A program made the position numbers and the translations under genes. A model generated the notes under the pieces. That model was not told where the DNA came from. It saw nothing but the letters and a program-made list of their open reading frames with translations, and searched no databases. A stretch of DNA of 64,000 nucleotides, from the NCBI RefSeq assembly GCF_020524005.1, contig NZ_JAIVKK010000005.1:124001-188000 (forward strand). The letters are read 5' to 3'. Source of the DNA: Microbulbifer aggregans. GTDB lineage: Bacteria; Pseudomonadota; Gammaproteobacteria; Pseudomonadales; Cellvibrionaceae. This document shows positions 55,449 through 64,000 of this stretch, piece by piece. The first letter of the stretch is position 1. Every line of letters starts with the position of its first letter.

Positions 55449-58019
55449 CTAGAAGCTATTACCCAGGGAGAACTGGAACACTTCAATTTCATCATCTTCA
55501 TTTTCACGCAGCGCCTTGGCGAGACTGAATGTCAGTGGGCCAAAGCCAGTGATCCAGGTCAGACCAATACCCGCGGAAACATTGATGTAATCAACGTCAA
55601 CATCGTAACAGTTGAGCTGTGAAAAGCCACAACTCGTACTGAAAACATTACCCGCGTCAACAAAGAATGCAGACTGCATGGAGCGCTGATCCTTCACAAA
55701 CGGAATCGGGAAAATGACTTCCGCACTACCCTCGATAAGGATATTGCCACCGAACGGATCCGGGTCGCGAGCTGTGACCGGGTTACTTATCAGCTCACCG
55801 GTTGACGGGTCCTGCACATAGCAGAGCTGGGAATAAGCACCGTCGGTCACCGCACAGTTCACATATTCATAGCGCTCTGCCGGAGTAGAACGTGGCCCCA
55901 GAGAATTTCGCTCAAACCCACGCACCGAACCGAAGCCGCCGCCATAAAAATTCTCGAAGAATGGCATCTGTTCGGTATCGCCGTAACCGTCGGCATAACC
56001 GAGACGTGTCCGCAAACGCAGTGTCAGGTCTTTGGTCAACGGACGGAAATACTGGCCGGTATAAATAAATTTGTAATACTCGAGATCGCCACCAGGCAAC
56101 GCAATTTCAATGGATGCACGCTGGGATGCCCCGCGCGTAGCCAGTATGCCCCGGTTCAAAGTAGAGCGGGCATAGGATGTAGTTACAGACCAGGTGTCGA
56201 ATTCGTCCCCGTAGAGATCCACGAACCCGTCATAGTCCGTATTCAGCAAACTCGGACCTACCGGCTCGCTGAAATCAAGACTGGTACCAGCCTCCACTGC
56301 TGCGGCCAGTTCTTCGCTAATCTCTGTTACATCTGAAAACGATACCACTCCATCGACGCCATCAATCGGAGTGGGACTCGCTTTGATTTCCTGCACTGAA
56401 CTGCTATGGGTACTCAACTCAAGGTGATTGAAACCTAAATTCAATCCCACCCGGGAAATTTCAGAAATCGGATACCCAAAGCTGACACCGGCACCGTAGG
56501 TAGTGGTGTTATAGCTGGACAGATTGATTTCCGAGTAGTCGCGCTCCTGGTAAAAAATATTGAAGCCTCGACTCACGCCATCCGGAGTGAAGTAAGGATC
56601 GGTGTAGGAAAAGTTGGCCACTGATTGGTAGCGGGACGTATTGACGGCAAAGCCTACAGACTTGCCGGTACCCAGCCAGTTGTTTTCCTGAACATTGGCG
56701 CCCAGTACCAGACCGCTGCCTTGCGCATAACCGACGGTACCACCGATGGTGCCGGACGGCTGCTCTTCAACCGTGTACTCCACATCAATCTGATCAGAAG
56801 TACCGGGAACTTCAGTGGTTTCCACCTGCACTTCTTTAAAGTAACCAAGACGTTCAAGGCGAACTTTGGACTGTTCGATACGGGCGGACGACGCAGAAGC
56901 AGATTCCATCTGGCGCATCTCGCGGCGCAGAACATCATCTGACGTACGGGTATTGCCGCGGAAGTTTACCCGACGCACGTAAGCACGCTTGCCCGGATCG
57001 ATAAAGAAGGTGACTTTTACCGTCTTATCTTCTTCATTGGCCTCAGGGATACCGTTGACTTCTGCAAAGGTGTAGCCCTCGTTGCCGAGGCGCTTGGTGA
57101 TGTAATCCGAAGTGGTCGTCATCAGCACTTGCGAGAAAGTCTGGCCTTCCCGTACCAGCAGCAGCCGGCGCACCTGCTCTTCCGGCACCACCGGGTCACC
57201 GGCGAGCTCCACATCTGAAACGGTGTAAACATCACCCTCGCTGATATTGATGGTGATAAAAACACTTTGCTTGTCGGGACTCAGAGACACCTGGGTGGAG
57301 TCGATCTTGAATTCCAGATAGCCACGATCAAGGTAATACGATTCGAGGCGCTCGAGGTCACCGGTCAGCTTTTCGCGGGAGTACTTGTCGTCACTGTTTA
57401 ACCAGGACAGCCAGCCGGTTGTCTGCAGCTCAAAAATCTCCGCGAGCTCATCATCGGAAAAGACCGAGTTGCCAACGATATTGATGTGCTTGATCGCGGC
57501 TACCGAACCCTCATCCACGATGACCTTGAGCTCCACCTGATTGCGCGGTAGCTCTTTGACTTCCGTTTTTACACTCGCGCCGTAGCGCCCCTGAGCAACA
57601 TACTGACGCTGCAGCTCCTGCGCCAGCCCTTCCAGGGTTGCCCGCTTGAAGATCTGACCTTCCGCCAGGCCATTGTCATTCATGCCCTTGAGCAGATCTT
57701 CCGTCTTGATCGCTTTGTTGCCGGTGATTTCAATCTTGGAAATAGCCGGGCGCTCGCGAACGGTAATTACCAGAACGCCGTTTTCACGCCCTATCTGGAT
57801 ATCCTGAAAATAACCGGTACGGAACAGTGCCCGGGTTGCACTCTGAATTTCCAGGCTCTCAATCTGATCCCCAACTCGCACGGGCAAGGCCGCAAACACG
57901 CTACCGGCCGATACCCGCTGCAAACCCTCGACACGGATGTCGTTAACTACAAACGACTGGGCAAAGGCGGAAACCGGCAAAGCCAGGCCAAGCGAAGCCG
58001 CTTTCAGGAAATCTTTCAT
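55449..58019 (-). CDS. bamA: Outer-membrane protein assembly factor BamA
   Basis: Core of the BAM complex that inserts beta-barrel proteins. The 856-residue protein has a signal peptide (about 1-20), five POTRA domains (about 24-425), and a 16-strand barrel. The barrel carries the conserved VRGF loop (GGFGSVRGFERNSLGPR) and ends in a C-terminal phenylalanine (FSLGNSF). It is about 45 residues longer than E. coli BamA. One long acidic extracellular insert (about residues 545-620, EIKASPTPIDGVDG... DLYGDEFDTW) and a loop with two cysteines (YVNCAVTDGAYSQLCYVQD) explain this. Downstream of rseP. Confidence 0.96.
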   Translation of the reverse strand: MKDFLKAASLGLALPVSAFAQSFVVNDIRVEGLQRVSAGSVFAALPVRVGDQIESLEIQSATRALFRTGYFQDIQIGRENGVLVITVRERPAISKIEITGNKAIKTEDLLKGMNDNGLAEGQIFKRATLEGLAQELQRQYVAQGRYGASVKTEVKELPRNQVELKVIVDEGSVAAIKHINIVGNSVFSDDELAEIFELQTTGWLSWLNSDDKYSREKLTGDLERLESYYLDRGYLEFKIDSTQVSLSPDKQSVFITINISEGDVYTVSDVELAGDPVVPEEQVRRLLLVREGQTFSQVLMTTTSDYITKRLGNEGYTFAEVNGIPEANEEDKTVKVTFFIDPGKRAYVRRVNFRGNTRTSDDVLRREMRQMESASASSARIEQSKVRLERLGYFKEVQVETTEVPGTSDQIDVEYTVEEQPSGTIGGTVGYAQGSGLVLGANVQENNWLGTGKSVGFAVNTSRYQSVANFSYTDPYFTPDGVSRGFNIFYQERDYSEINLSSYNTTTYGAGVSFGYPISEISRVGLNLGFNHLELSTHSSSVQEIKASPTPIDGVDGVVSFSDVTEISEELAAAVEAGTSLDFSEPVGPSLLNTDYDGFVDLYGDEFDTWSVTTSYARSTLNRGILATRGASQRASIEIALPGGDLEYYKFIYTGQYFRPLTKDLTLRLRTRLGYADGYGDTEQMPFFENFYGGGFGSVRGFERNSLGPRSTPAERYEYVNCAVTDGAYSQLCYVQDPSTGELISNPVTARDPDPFGGNILIEGSAEVIFPIPFVKDQRSMQSAFFVDAGNVFSTSCGFSQLNCYDVDVDYINVSAGIGLTWITGFGPLTFSLAKALRENEDDEIEVFQFSLGNSF

Positions 58020-58095
58020 CTACTAATTCCGAGTTTTTATTCGCAATTCCAGTCGAGCCCGAAGCCCGAACCAATACTGTTCTGCAGGCAAAGCC

Positions 58096-59454
58096 CTACA
58101 GGCGCAAAATATCGTTGTACAACGCCAGTGCCATAATCCCCAGCACCATCGCCATACCTACTTGCAGACCGATCATCTGCACTCGCTCTGACACCGGCGA
58201 ACCCTTAATTGCTTCAATACCGTAGTAAAGAAGGTGGCCGCCATCGAGCACCGGTATCGGCAGCAGATTGAGAACGCCAAGACTGATGCTGAGCAATGCC
58301 AGCAGCGACAAAAACGACTGCCACCCGGCATCAGCTGAAGTGCCGGCCACTTTAGCAATCGTGATTGGGCCGCTCAAGTTCTTGGTCGACAGCTGCCCAA
58401 ACAGTAACTTTTTGAGACTTTCAAGGGTAAAGACCGTTTTATTCCAGGTTTCCTCAAGCCCTTTACTGAAAGCTGCACCTGCGCCATAGCGATAGGAGCG
58501 CACCATATCCTTGGGCCAGGAAGTGCCTGCTGGCGCCACACCAATCTGACCAACCTCCTCGCCACTGTCCAAGGTCACCTTTTGCGGCGTCACCGGGAGC
58601 GTCAGTCCGCCGCCATCGCGAACAATTCCAACGTCAATCTGCTGCCCTGCATGATTTCGCACGTAGGCAGTCCAGGCATCCCAGCTATCGAAGTCCTGAC
58701 CATCAGTGGCCACAATTTCGTCACCCACGCGAAGCCCTGCTTCCGCGGCCGGACTGCCATCCGCCACCAGGGCGAGCTCCATCTTGGCCGCTGGGCGCCA
58801 CAACTTCAGGCCGATTTCAGCCAGTGGATCTGGCACCTCCTGCCCCGCCAGCCAGCGGTCAAGATCCGCGTACATATGATATTCCAGCTCGGAATCAGGG
58901 TAGCGCACGGTAAACTTGAGCTCACCGGTATCACCGAGGCGACGAGCCAGCTGCCAGTTCAGGGCCTGCCAGGTGGGTGTAGGCTTGTCATCCACCGACA
59001 GGATTTCCTGCCCGGGCTCCAGACCCGCGTAAGCCGCAAGACTGCCCGCCTCCACTTCACTGACGACCGGCACGGCACCGGAGGTACCTCCAAGAAAAAC
59101 ACCCCAAAACAGCGCAATAGCCAGCAGGAAGTTAGCCGCAGGGCCTGCGGCCGCAATCGCCATTCGCGCCCAGACACTCTTCCGATTGAACGCCTGATCA
59201 AGCTCCTGAGGAGCCACCGGGCCCTCGCGCTCATCGAGCATTTTTACGTATCCGCCAAGAGGAATTGCGGAAATGGTGAATTCCGTTCCGCGCCTGTCGT
59301 ACCAGGACAGCAGGCGACGGCCAAATCCCACGGAAAAACGCAGTACTTTGACACCACACAAGCGGGCCACCAGAAAGTGGCCAAACTCGTGAAAACTTAC
59401 CAGCACACCGATTGCCACCAGGGCCCAGAGAGCGGTCTGAAGTAGATCTAACAT
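58096..59454 (-). CDS. rseP: Site-2 metalloprotease RseP
   Basis: Intramembrane zinc protease that cleaves RseA after the first cut, freeing RpoE, and clears signal peptides. The 452-residue protein has HEFGH (zinc ligands) in the first helix, two tandem periplasmic PDZ domains (about 120-310) and the second zinc motif NLLPIPVLDGGHLL in the C-terminal helices. Between dxr and bamA, the canonical order. Its likely target is the RseA encoded at 18862-19557. Confidence 0.97.
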   Translation of the reverse strand: MLDLLQTALWALVAIGVLVSFHEFGHFLVARLCGVKVLRFSVGFGRRLLSWYDRRGTEFTISAIPLGGYVKMLDEREGPVAPQELDQAFNRKSVWARMAIAAAGPAANFLLAIALFWGVFLGGTSGAVPVVSEVEAGSLAAYAGLEPGQEILSVDDKPTPTWQALNWQLARRLGDTGELKFTVRYPDSELEYHMYADLDRWLAGQEVPDPLAEIGLKLWRPAAKMELALVADGSPAAEAGLRVGDEIVATDGQDFDSWDAWTAYVRNHAGQQIDVGIVRDGGGLTLPVTPQKVTLDSGEEVGQIGVAPAGTSWPKDMVRSYRYGAGAAFSKGLEETWNKTVFTLESLKKLLFGQLSTKNLSGPITIAKVAGTSADAGWQSFLSLLALLSISLGVLNLLPIPVLDGGHLLYYGIEAIKGSPVSERVQMIGLQVGMAMVLGIMALALYNDILRL

Positions 59455-59463
59455 AGGTACCGT

Positions 59464-60699
59464 TTACATTGACCTCAATTCAGGAGTTTCGCCGCTGCCG
59501 GCGCCGGCCTTGCGCAGCCTTTGCAGTGCCTCTTCCGCCAAATTACGCGCTTCCCGGTCTGCCAGTTCGACTACATCCAGACCCGTCAGTTCAACCACTT
59601 CGGCGGAATTCATTACGTCTTCTATTATCAAGGGGATCGCCGTGAATGCCAGCTGACCGTCCAAAAACGCCGCAACCGCCACTTCGTTGGCCGCATTCAG
59701 CACCGTTGGCGCACTACCGCCCGTGATGATCGCTTCGCGCGCCAGGCGGAGGGAGGGGAAGCGGGTTTCGTCTGGCGCCTCGAAATCAAGCCGCCCCTGT
59801 GCGATCAGGTCCAGCGCCGGCACACCGCTATCAATGCGCTCGGGAAACGCCAGGGCGTGAGCTATGGGTGTGCGCATATCGGGATTCCCCATCTGCGCCA
59901 GCAGCGACCCATCGCGATACTGCACCATTGAGTGAATAATGCTCTGCGGATGAACCACAATATCGATATCTTGTGGCGACGCATGGAAAAGATAGCAAGC
60001 CTCAATGAACTCCAGGCCTTTGTTCATCATCGTGGCCGAATCCACGGAAATCTTCCGCCCCATAGACCAGTTCGGATGGGCACAGGCCTCGTCAGGCGTC
60101 ACATTCTCCAGCTCTTCCACTTCGCGATTGCGAAAAGGGCCGCCAGAGCCCGTTAGCAGAATCTTCTCTACCCCGGCCGCCTCGAGGCTGTCGCAGGGGT
60201 AAGGCAAACACTGGAAGATGGCATTGTGCTCACTGTCAATAGGCAGCAACTGGGCACCACTCTCCGTGAGGGCCGCCATAAACAGAGGCCCAGCCATTAC
60301 CAGAGACTCCTTGTTTGCCAGCAGTACTTTCTTACCGGCCTTGACCGCCGCCAGCGTGGGACGAAGCCCGGCGGCGCCAACAATGGCAGCCATGACGACA
60401 TCTACTCGCGCATCACTGGCGACCTGACAGAGACCCGCAACGCCGCAAAGTACCTCGGTTGCCACCCCCGATTCAGACAACTCCCGCCGCAACTCTGCAG
60501 CTCTACCCTCATCCAAAACCACCGCGTAACGCGGAGTAAACCGACGGCATTGCTGCGCAAGCTCTGCGACTCGTTCGCGGGCGGTTAGCGCGTACACTGA
60601 ATATTGCTCCGGATGCCGGGCCAATACATCCAGGGTACTGACACCGATAGAACCGGTGGAACCGAGAACGCAAACCTGTTGCACAGCTGGGAATTGCAT
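59464..60699 (-). CDS. dxr: 1-deoxy-D-xylulose 5-phosphate reductoisomerase
   Basis: Second enzyme of the MEP isoprenoid pathway. The 411-residue protein has the NADPH motif [25 protein letters not shown], the metal site region [13 protein letters not shown] and LTGSGGPFR, and the flexible loop [23 protein letters not shown]. Isoprenoid units feed UppS, encoded two genes upstream on the same strand. Confidence 0.97.
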   Translation of the reverse strand: MQFPAVQQVCVLGSTGSIGVSTLDVLARHPEQYSVYALTARERVAELAQQCRRFTPRYAVVLDEGRAAELRRELSESGVATEVLCGVAGLCQVASDARVDVVMAAIVGAAGLRPTLAAVKAGKKVLLANKESLVMAGPLFMAALTESGAQLLPIDSEHNAIFQCLPYPCDSLEAAGVEKILLTGSGGPFRNREVEELENVTPDEACAHPNWSMGRKISVDSATMMNKGLEFIEACYLFHASPQDIDIVVHPQSIIHSMVQYRDGSLLAQMGNPDMRTPIAHALAFPERIDSGVPALDLIAQGRLDFEAPDETRFPSLRLAREAIITGGSAPTVLNAANEVAVAAFLDGQLAFTAIPLIIEDVMNSAEVVELTGLDVVELADREARNLAEEALQRLRKAGAGSGETPELRSM

Positions 60700-60789
60700 G
60701 GAAATGACTACCTCTGCGATCTCCCGGGAGCTTATTGCTCACGCCCCGGGGAGGCCGACCATCGACTAAAACTGTTCAATCAATACCTG

Positions 60790-61635
60790 TTAAAGGTATT
60801 TCGGCAGCTCACTGGCAAGCGCCGCCATGGTAAATACCGGCAGTGCGGCAGTAAGACTGTCAAGGCGGTCGAGAATACCACCATGCCCCGGCAGGATGCG
60901 GCTGCTGTCCTTAATACCGCGGTGCCGCTTGAACATACTCTCAACCAGGTCACCAATGACCGATGCCAACGCAGTCACCAATACGCCGAAGCTGAATAGC
61001 AGGGTATTTTTCAACGGAAGCTCAAACGCATAGGAAACACCGAGCGCGAGGACCAGACAGGCAGCAAGCCCACCGAAAAAGCCCTCCCAGGACTTCCCAG
61101 GACTGACCTCGCGAGCAAGCTTGTGCTTTCCGAACTTGCGGCCGACAAAATAAGCACCAACATCCGCCGCAACCACAACAGCAACAACAAACAGCACCAG
61201 CCAGGCGCCGTGGTCCTGACCGCGAAGGATCACAACCGACAACCAGGCCGGCATCAATACGACCAGGCCGATCAACCCGCGCGCCCAACGATTACCCCAC
61301 AGCATGGCACTTGCCGGATATCCCTGTACCCACAGGAACGCCAACGCCCACCACCCGCAGGCTACCGCCAGGATCTGCCGCGCGCGCCCGGTATCCGGAC
61401 TCGAAAAGTCCATACTGAACACATATTGGGCAGCAAAGACAAGGGCTACCCCGAGGGCCGCCAGAAATACAAACCGCAAAGCACGGTTGAGATTGGACAG
61501 GTTTGCCCACTCCCAGCCGCCGAGAATAATCACCCCGGCAACCACAATCGCAAACCACTGGATAGGTGCAAGAAAGAGTAGCCCCAGAAACAGAGCGACC
61601 AACACCAGCGCGGTAATTATTCTTTGTTTTAGCAC
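60790..61635 (-). CDS. cdsA: Phosphatidate cytidylyltransferase
   Basis: Makes CDP-diacylglycerol for all phospholipids. The 281-residue polytopic protein ends with the family signature region VIGDLVESMFKRHRGIKDSSRILPGHGGILDRLDSL. I start at GTG 61633-61635 (LKQRIITALVL matches the E. coli MLKYRLISAFVL), with AAGGG upstream; a TTG 11 codons earlier gives a hydrophilic tail not found in the family. Immediately downstream of uppS. Confidence 0.95.
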   Translation of the reverse strand: MLKQRIITALVLVALFLGLLFLAPIQWFAIVVAGVIILGGWEWANLSNLNRALRFVFLAALGVALVFAAQYVFSMDFSSPDTGRARQILAVACGWWALAFLWVQGYPASAMLWGNRWARGLIGLVVLMPAWLSVVILRGQDHGAWLVLFVVAVVVAADVGAYFVGRKFGKHKLAREVSPGKSWEGFFGGLAACLVLALGVSYAFELPLKNTLLFSFGVLVTALASVIGDLVESMFKRHRGIKDSSRILPGHGGILDRLDSLTAALPVFTMAALASELPKYL

Positions 61636-61668
61636 CGTTAAACCCTTCTTCTGTAACTCTCGCCGCAA

Positions 61669-62430
61669 TCAGGCACGCACTTCCAGACCCACCTGGTTGC
61701 GCCCACCAAAACGGCGGTCGCGCAGACGATAGGCCTCCAGGGCCATATCCAGCTCTGCTTCCCCAAAGTCTGGCCACAATGTGTCAGTGAAATAAAATTC
61801 GCTATACGCACACTGCCACAAAGTGAAATTACTAATTCGCTGTTCGCCACTGGAGCGAATCAGCAAGTCAACCGGAGGCAAGTCGGCCAGCTGTACATGC
61901 TGTGACAACGCCTCCTCATCAATAGAATCGGGAGATCGCTTGCCTGCAGCCACCTCTTCGGCCAGCGTTTTCGCCGCCTGGGCAATATCCCACTGACCAC
62001 CGTAATCCGCCGCAATCACCAGCGTACCACTGGTACCTTCTCGGGTGATGTCTTCGGCTTCGGCGATAGCACGCTGCAGACGCGCAGAAAATCGGTCACG
62101 ACGGCCGATCACTCGCAAACGAACTCCCTGCTCCTGCATCCTCCGCGCTTCTTTGCGCAAATAGGAATTAAACAGGCTCATCAGCAACTCCACCTCTTTG
62201 GGTGGACGCTGCCAGTTTTCACTGGAAAACGCAAAGAGCGTCAGCACTTCGACATGACGCTCTTTGCAGGCCTCGATCAGATCGCGAATGCGCTCTACCC
62301 CGGCCTTGTGTCCAGAGGACGGCGGCAGCCCTTTACGGGCAGCCCAGCGGCCATTACCGTCCATGATAATGGCAATATGTCGAGGCCCCTGAGACTCATA
62401 ATCCATCACTCTGGTACCGCCACCACTCAT
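61669..62430 (-). CDS. uppS: Undecaprenyl diphosphate synthase
   Basis: cis-Prenyltransferase making the C55 carrier for peptidoglycan and O-antigen. The 253-residue protein has HIAIIMDGNGRWAARKGLPPSSGHKAG (P-loop with catalytic Asp), TLFAFSSENWQRP and the C-terminal RSSGEQRISNFTLWQCAYSEFYF motif. Its ATG overlaps the frr stop by one base. Confidence 0.97.
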   Translation of the reverse strand: MSGGGTRVMDYESQGPRHIAIIMDGNGRWAARKGLPPSSGHKAGVERIRDLIEACKERHVEVLTLFAFSSENWQRPPKEVELLMSLFNSYLRKEARRMQEQGVRLRVIGRRDRFSARLQRAIAEAEDITREGTSGTLVIAADYGGQWDIAQAAKTLAEEVAAGKRSPDSIDEEALSQHVQLADLPPVDLLIRSSGEQRISNFTLWQCAYSEFYFTDTLWPDFGEAELDMALEAYRLRDRRFGGRNQVGLEVRA

Positions 62431-62987
62431 CAGATTTCCATCAAGTCCTTTTCTTTGGATGCCATTGCCTTCTCTACTTCGGCAACGTACTTATCAGTCA
62501 GCTTCTGGATCTCATCCGCCGCACGACGCTCGTCGTCCTCGGAGATTTCCTTGTCCTTCACCAGCGCTTTAACTTCAGCCAGCGCATCGCGACGGTTGTT
62601 GCGAATGGACACTCGTGCGCTCTCGGCTTCACTCTTGGCCTGCTTGATGAAGTTCTTACGCGTCTCTTCGGTCAGCATCGGCATCGGGATCCGGATCACC
62701 GCTCCCGCAGTGCTCGGATTAAGGCCCAGGTCAGACTTCATGATCGCTTTTTCGATGTCTGGAACCAGGTTCTTCTCCCACGGGGAGACAGACAGGGTGC
62801 GAGCATCCTCAACAGTGACGTTGGCCACCTGGGACAGCGGCGTGTCGGTACCGTAATAGGACACCTGAATACCATCCAGAATGCTCGGATGGGCACGACC
62901 GGTACGAATTTTGTTGAAGTTGGTTCCCAGCGCTTCCAGGGCGCGCTTCATCCGCCCCTCCGCTTCTTTTTTGATATCGTCAATCAC
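62430..62987 (-). CDS. frr: Ribosome recycling factor
   Basis: Splits post-termination ribosomes with EF-G. The 185-residue protein has [27 protein letters not shown] N-terminus, the [14 protein letters not shown] and [13 protein letters not shown] motifs, and a long terminal helix. GTG start overlapping the pyrH stop (GTGA). Confidence 0.97.
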   Translation of the reverse strand: MIDDIKKEAEGRMKRALEALGTNFNKIRTGRAHPSILDGIQVSYYGTDTPLSQVANVTVEDARTLSVSPWEKNLVPDIEKAIMKSDLGLNPSTAGAVIRIPMPMLTEETRKNFIKQAKSEAESARVSIRNNRRDALAEVKALVKDKEISEDDERRAADEIQKLTDKYVAEVEKAMASKEKDLMEI

Positions 62988-63721
62988 TGATTCACGTCCT
63001 CTTCAATAAGTGTGCCCTCTTCTCCGCCCACAACGATGTTGAGCAGAGCGCCGGTCTTGTCCATGCGGAATACACGCACAGGCAGGTTTTGTTCGCGGCA
63101 CAGGCAGATTGCAGTTAAATCCATTACCCCGAGCTTTTTATCGAGCACCTCATCATAGGTAAGGCGATCATAGCGGGTCGCATCCGGGACCAGCACCGGG
63201 TCGGCAGAGTAAACGCCATCCACTTTGGTGGCCTTCAATACCAGCTCCGCCTCGATCTCAATGCCGCGCAGGCACGCTGCCGAGTCGGTGGTAAAGAAGG
63301 GGTTACCGGTACCCGCAGCAAAAATCAGGACCTCGCCCCGCTCCAGGTAGCGGATAGCAGCACGACGGTCATAGTGGTCGACAATACCGCTCATCTGGAT
63401 TGCCGACATCACCCGGGAAGAAATATTCGAGCGCTCAAGGGCATCGCGCAGAGCCAGAGCGTTCATCACTGTGGCCAGCATACCCATGTGGTCACCAGTT
63501 ACACGATCCAGGCCCGCAGCGTTCAATGCCGCACCCCGAAACAGGTTGCCGCCGCCGACCACCAGGCCGACCTGCACACCGATACCGACCAACTGGCCGA
63601 TTTCCAGTGCCATTTTGTCCAGCACCTTGGGGCTGATACCAAACCCCTGCTCGCCCATCAGCTCTTCTCCGCTGAGCTTTAACAGGATTCTCTTGTACTT
63701 GCGGTCTTTAATACCAGGCAT
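62984..63721 (-). CDS. pyrH: UMP kinase
   Basis: Phosphorylates UMP to UDP; hexameric amino-acid-kinase-fold enzyme. The 245-residue protein has [54 protein letters not shown] and [13 protein letters not shown]. The usual upstream neighbour tsf should lie beyond the right edge. Confidence 0.97.
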   Translation of the reverse strand: MPGIKDRKYKRILLKLSGEELMGEQGFGISPKVLDKMALEIGQLVGIGVQVGLVVGGGNLFRGAALNAAGLDRVTGDHMGMLATVMNALALRDALERSNISSRVMSAIQMSGIVDHYDRRAAIRYLERGEVLIFAAGTGNPFFTTDSAACLRGIEIEAELVLKATKVDGVYSADPVLVPDATRYDRLTYDEVLDKKLGVMDLTAICLCREQNLPVRVFRMDKTGALLNIVVGGEEGTLIEEDVNQ

Positions 63722-63914
63722 CCTTTGATCCTCAACTGTAACGGGCTAAATTCTGTGTTGAGACGAAACCAGCCAACTGGTCACGCCCGCCGAACATTAC
63801 AACAAATTCGGCGCTTTACCTATCCGGCAAGCTACTTAACTGTATATTCGGCCAATCATCGGCCCAATTGATCAAAACATATACAGGAAATACTGACCCA
63901 TCGGCCAGATACTA

Positions 63915-63966
63915 CAGCGGGGTGCCCCGGCAGCATTCAACAGAACACACCGGGAGCACCCCGCTG
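63915..63966. repeat. Long inverted repeat upstream of pyrH
   Basis: CAGCGGGGTGC and GCACCCCGCTG (11 bp, perfect) with extra CCCGG/CCGGG pairing inside. A second dyad (CCGGC/GCCGG around a run of A) sits at 63970-63993. No T-tract follows on the minus strand. It may belong to the tsf-pyrH junction. The rest of 63722-64000 holds nothing I recognise. Confidence 0.5.
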
Positions 63967-64000
63967 AGCCGGCCACCAAAAAAGGCAGCCGGTATTGGAA

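Overview
This window is a stretch of chromosome from a gammaproteobacterium with a moderately high G+C content. The gene order (nadB / rpoE-rseA-rseB-rseC / mucD / lepA-lepB-DUF4845-rnc-era-recO; xerD-dsbC-hom-thrC-recJ; rpsP-rimM-trmD-rplS; pyrH-frr-uppS-cdsA-dxr-rseP-bamA-skp-lpxD-fabZ-lpxA-lpxB-rnhB) matches the Pseudomonas/Cellvibrionales pattern. A marine polysaccharide degrader such as Microbulbifer or a relative is my best guess, from the gene order, a lone pectinesterase and the style of the intergenic hairpins. That assignment is an inference, not a proof.

Layout, left to right. 1-4724: adk (cut by the window edge), mazG, relA and cysM on the minus strand (nucleotide pools, stringent response, cysteine). 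4902-7832: a BarA/GacS hybrid kinase whose ATP-binding domain looks degenerate. 7847-15061: recO, era, rnc, DUF4845, lepB, lepA and mucD. 15285-16976: a murein-peptide recycling pair (mpaA, dgcA) placed inside the sigma-E locus. 17172-20371: rseC, rseB, rseA and rpoE, with a sigma-E-like autoregulatory promoter. 20533-24838: nadB, cptA, sdhE, ygfZ, ung. 24846-27518: an Fe-S uracil-DNA glycosylase relative, a phytase-esterase-like protein, yajQ and yaeQ. 27617-30556: lemA, two TPM-domain genes and a PDZ protein. 30676-33570: lysS and prfB (with the programmed +1 frameshift), separated by 305 bases holding several perfect hairpins. 33758-37531: an accessory islet (pectinesterase, cueR, a Cys-containing lipoprotein, LysE and EamA exporters). 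37553-44321: recJ, thrC, hom, dsbC, xerD. 44426-48102: rplS, trmD, rimM, rpsP, ffh. 48316-50460: a YpjD-like CcsA-family protein and corB. 50486-63721: the envelope-biogenesis block from rnhB and lpxB to pyrH.

The common theme is envelope building and envelope stress. The right third makes lipid A, undecaprenyl diphosphate, CDP-diacylglycerol, BamA and Skp. RseP, made there, completes the proteolytic release of the sigma factor encoded at 19757-20371. MucD, RseB and RseA are the periplasmic arm of that response.

I found no phage, insertion sequence, CRISPR array, rRNA or tRNA, and no clearly new multi-gene system. The most unusual observations are: the degenerate catalytic domain of the BarA homologue; a textbook intrinsic-terminator hairpin inside the first codons of recJ; a cueR leader in which an inverted repeat would hide the ribosome-binding site only in read-through transcripts; the hairpin block between prfB and lysS; and the murein-recycling pair inside the sigma-E locus.
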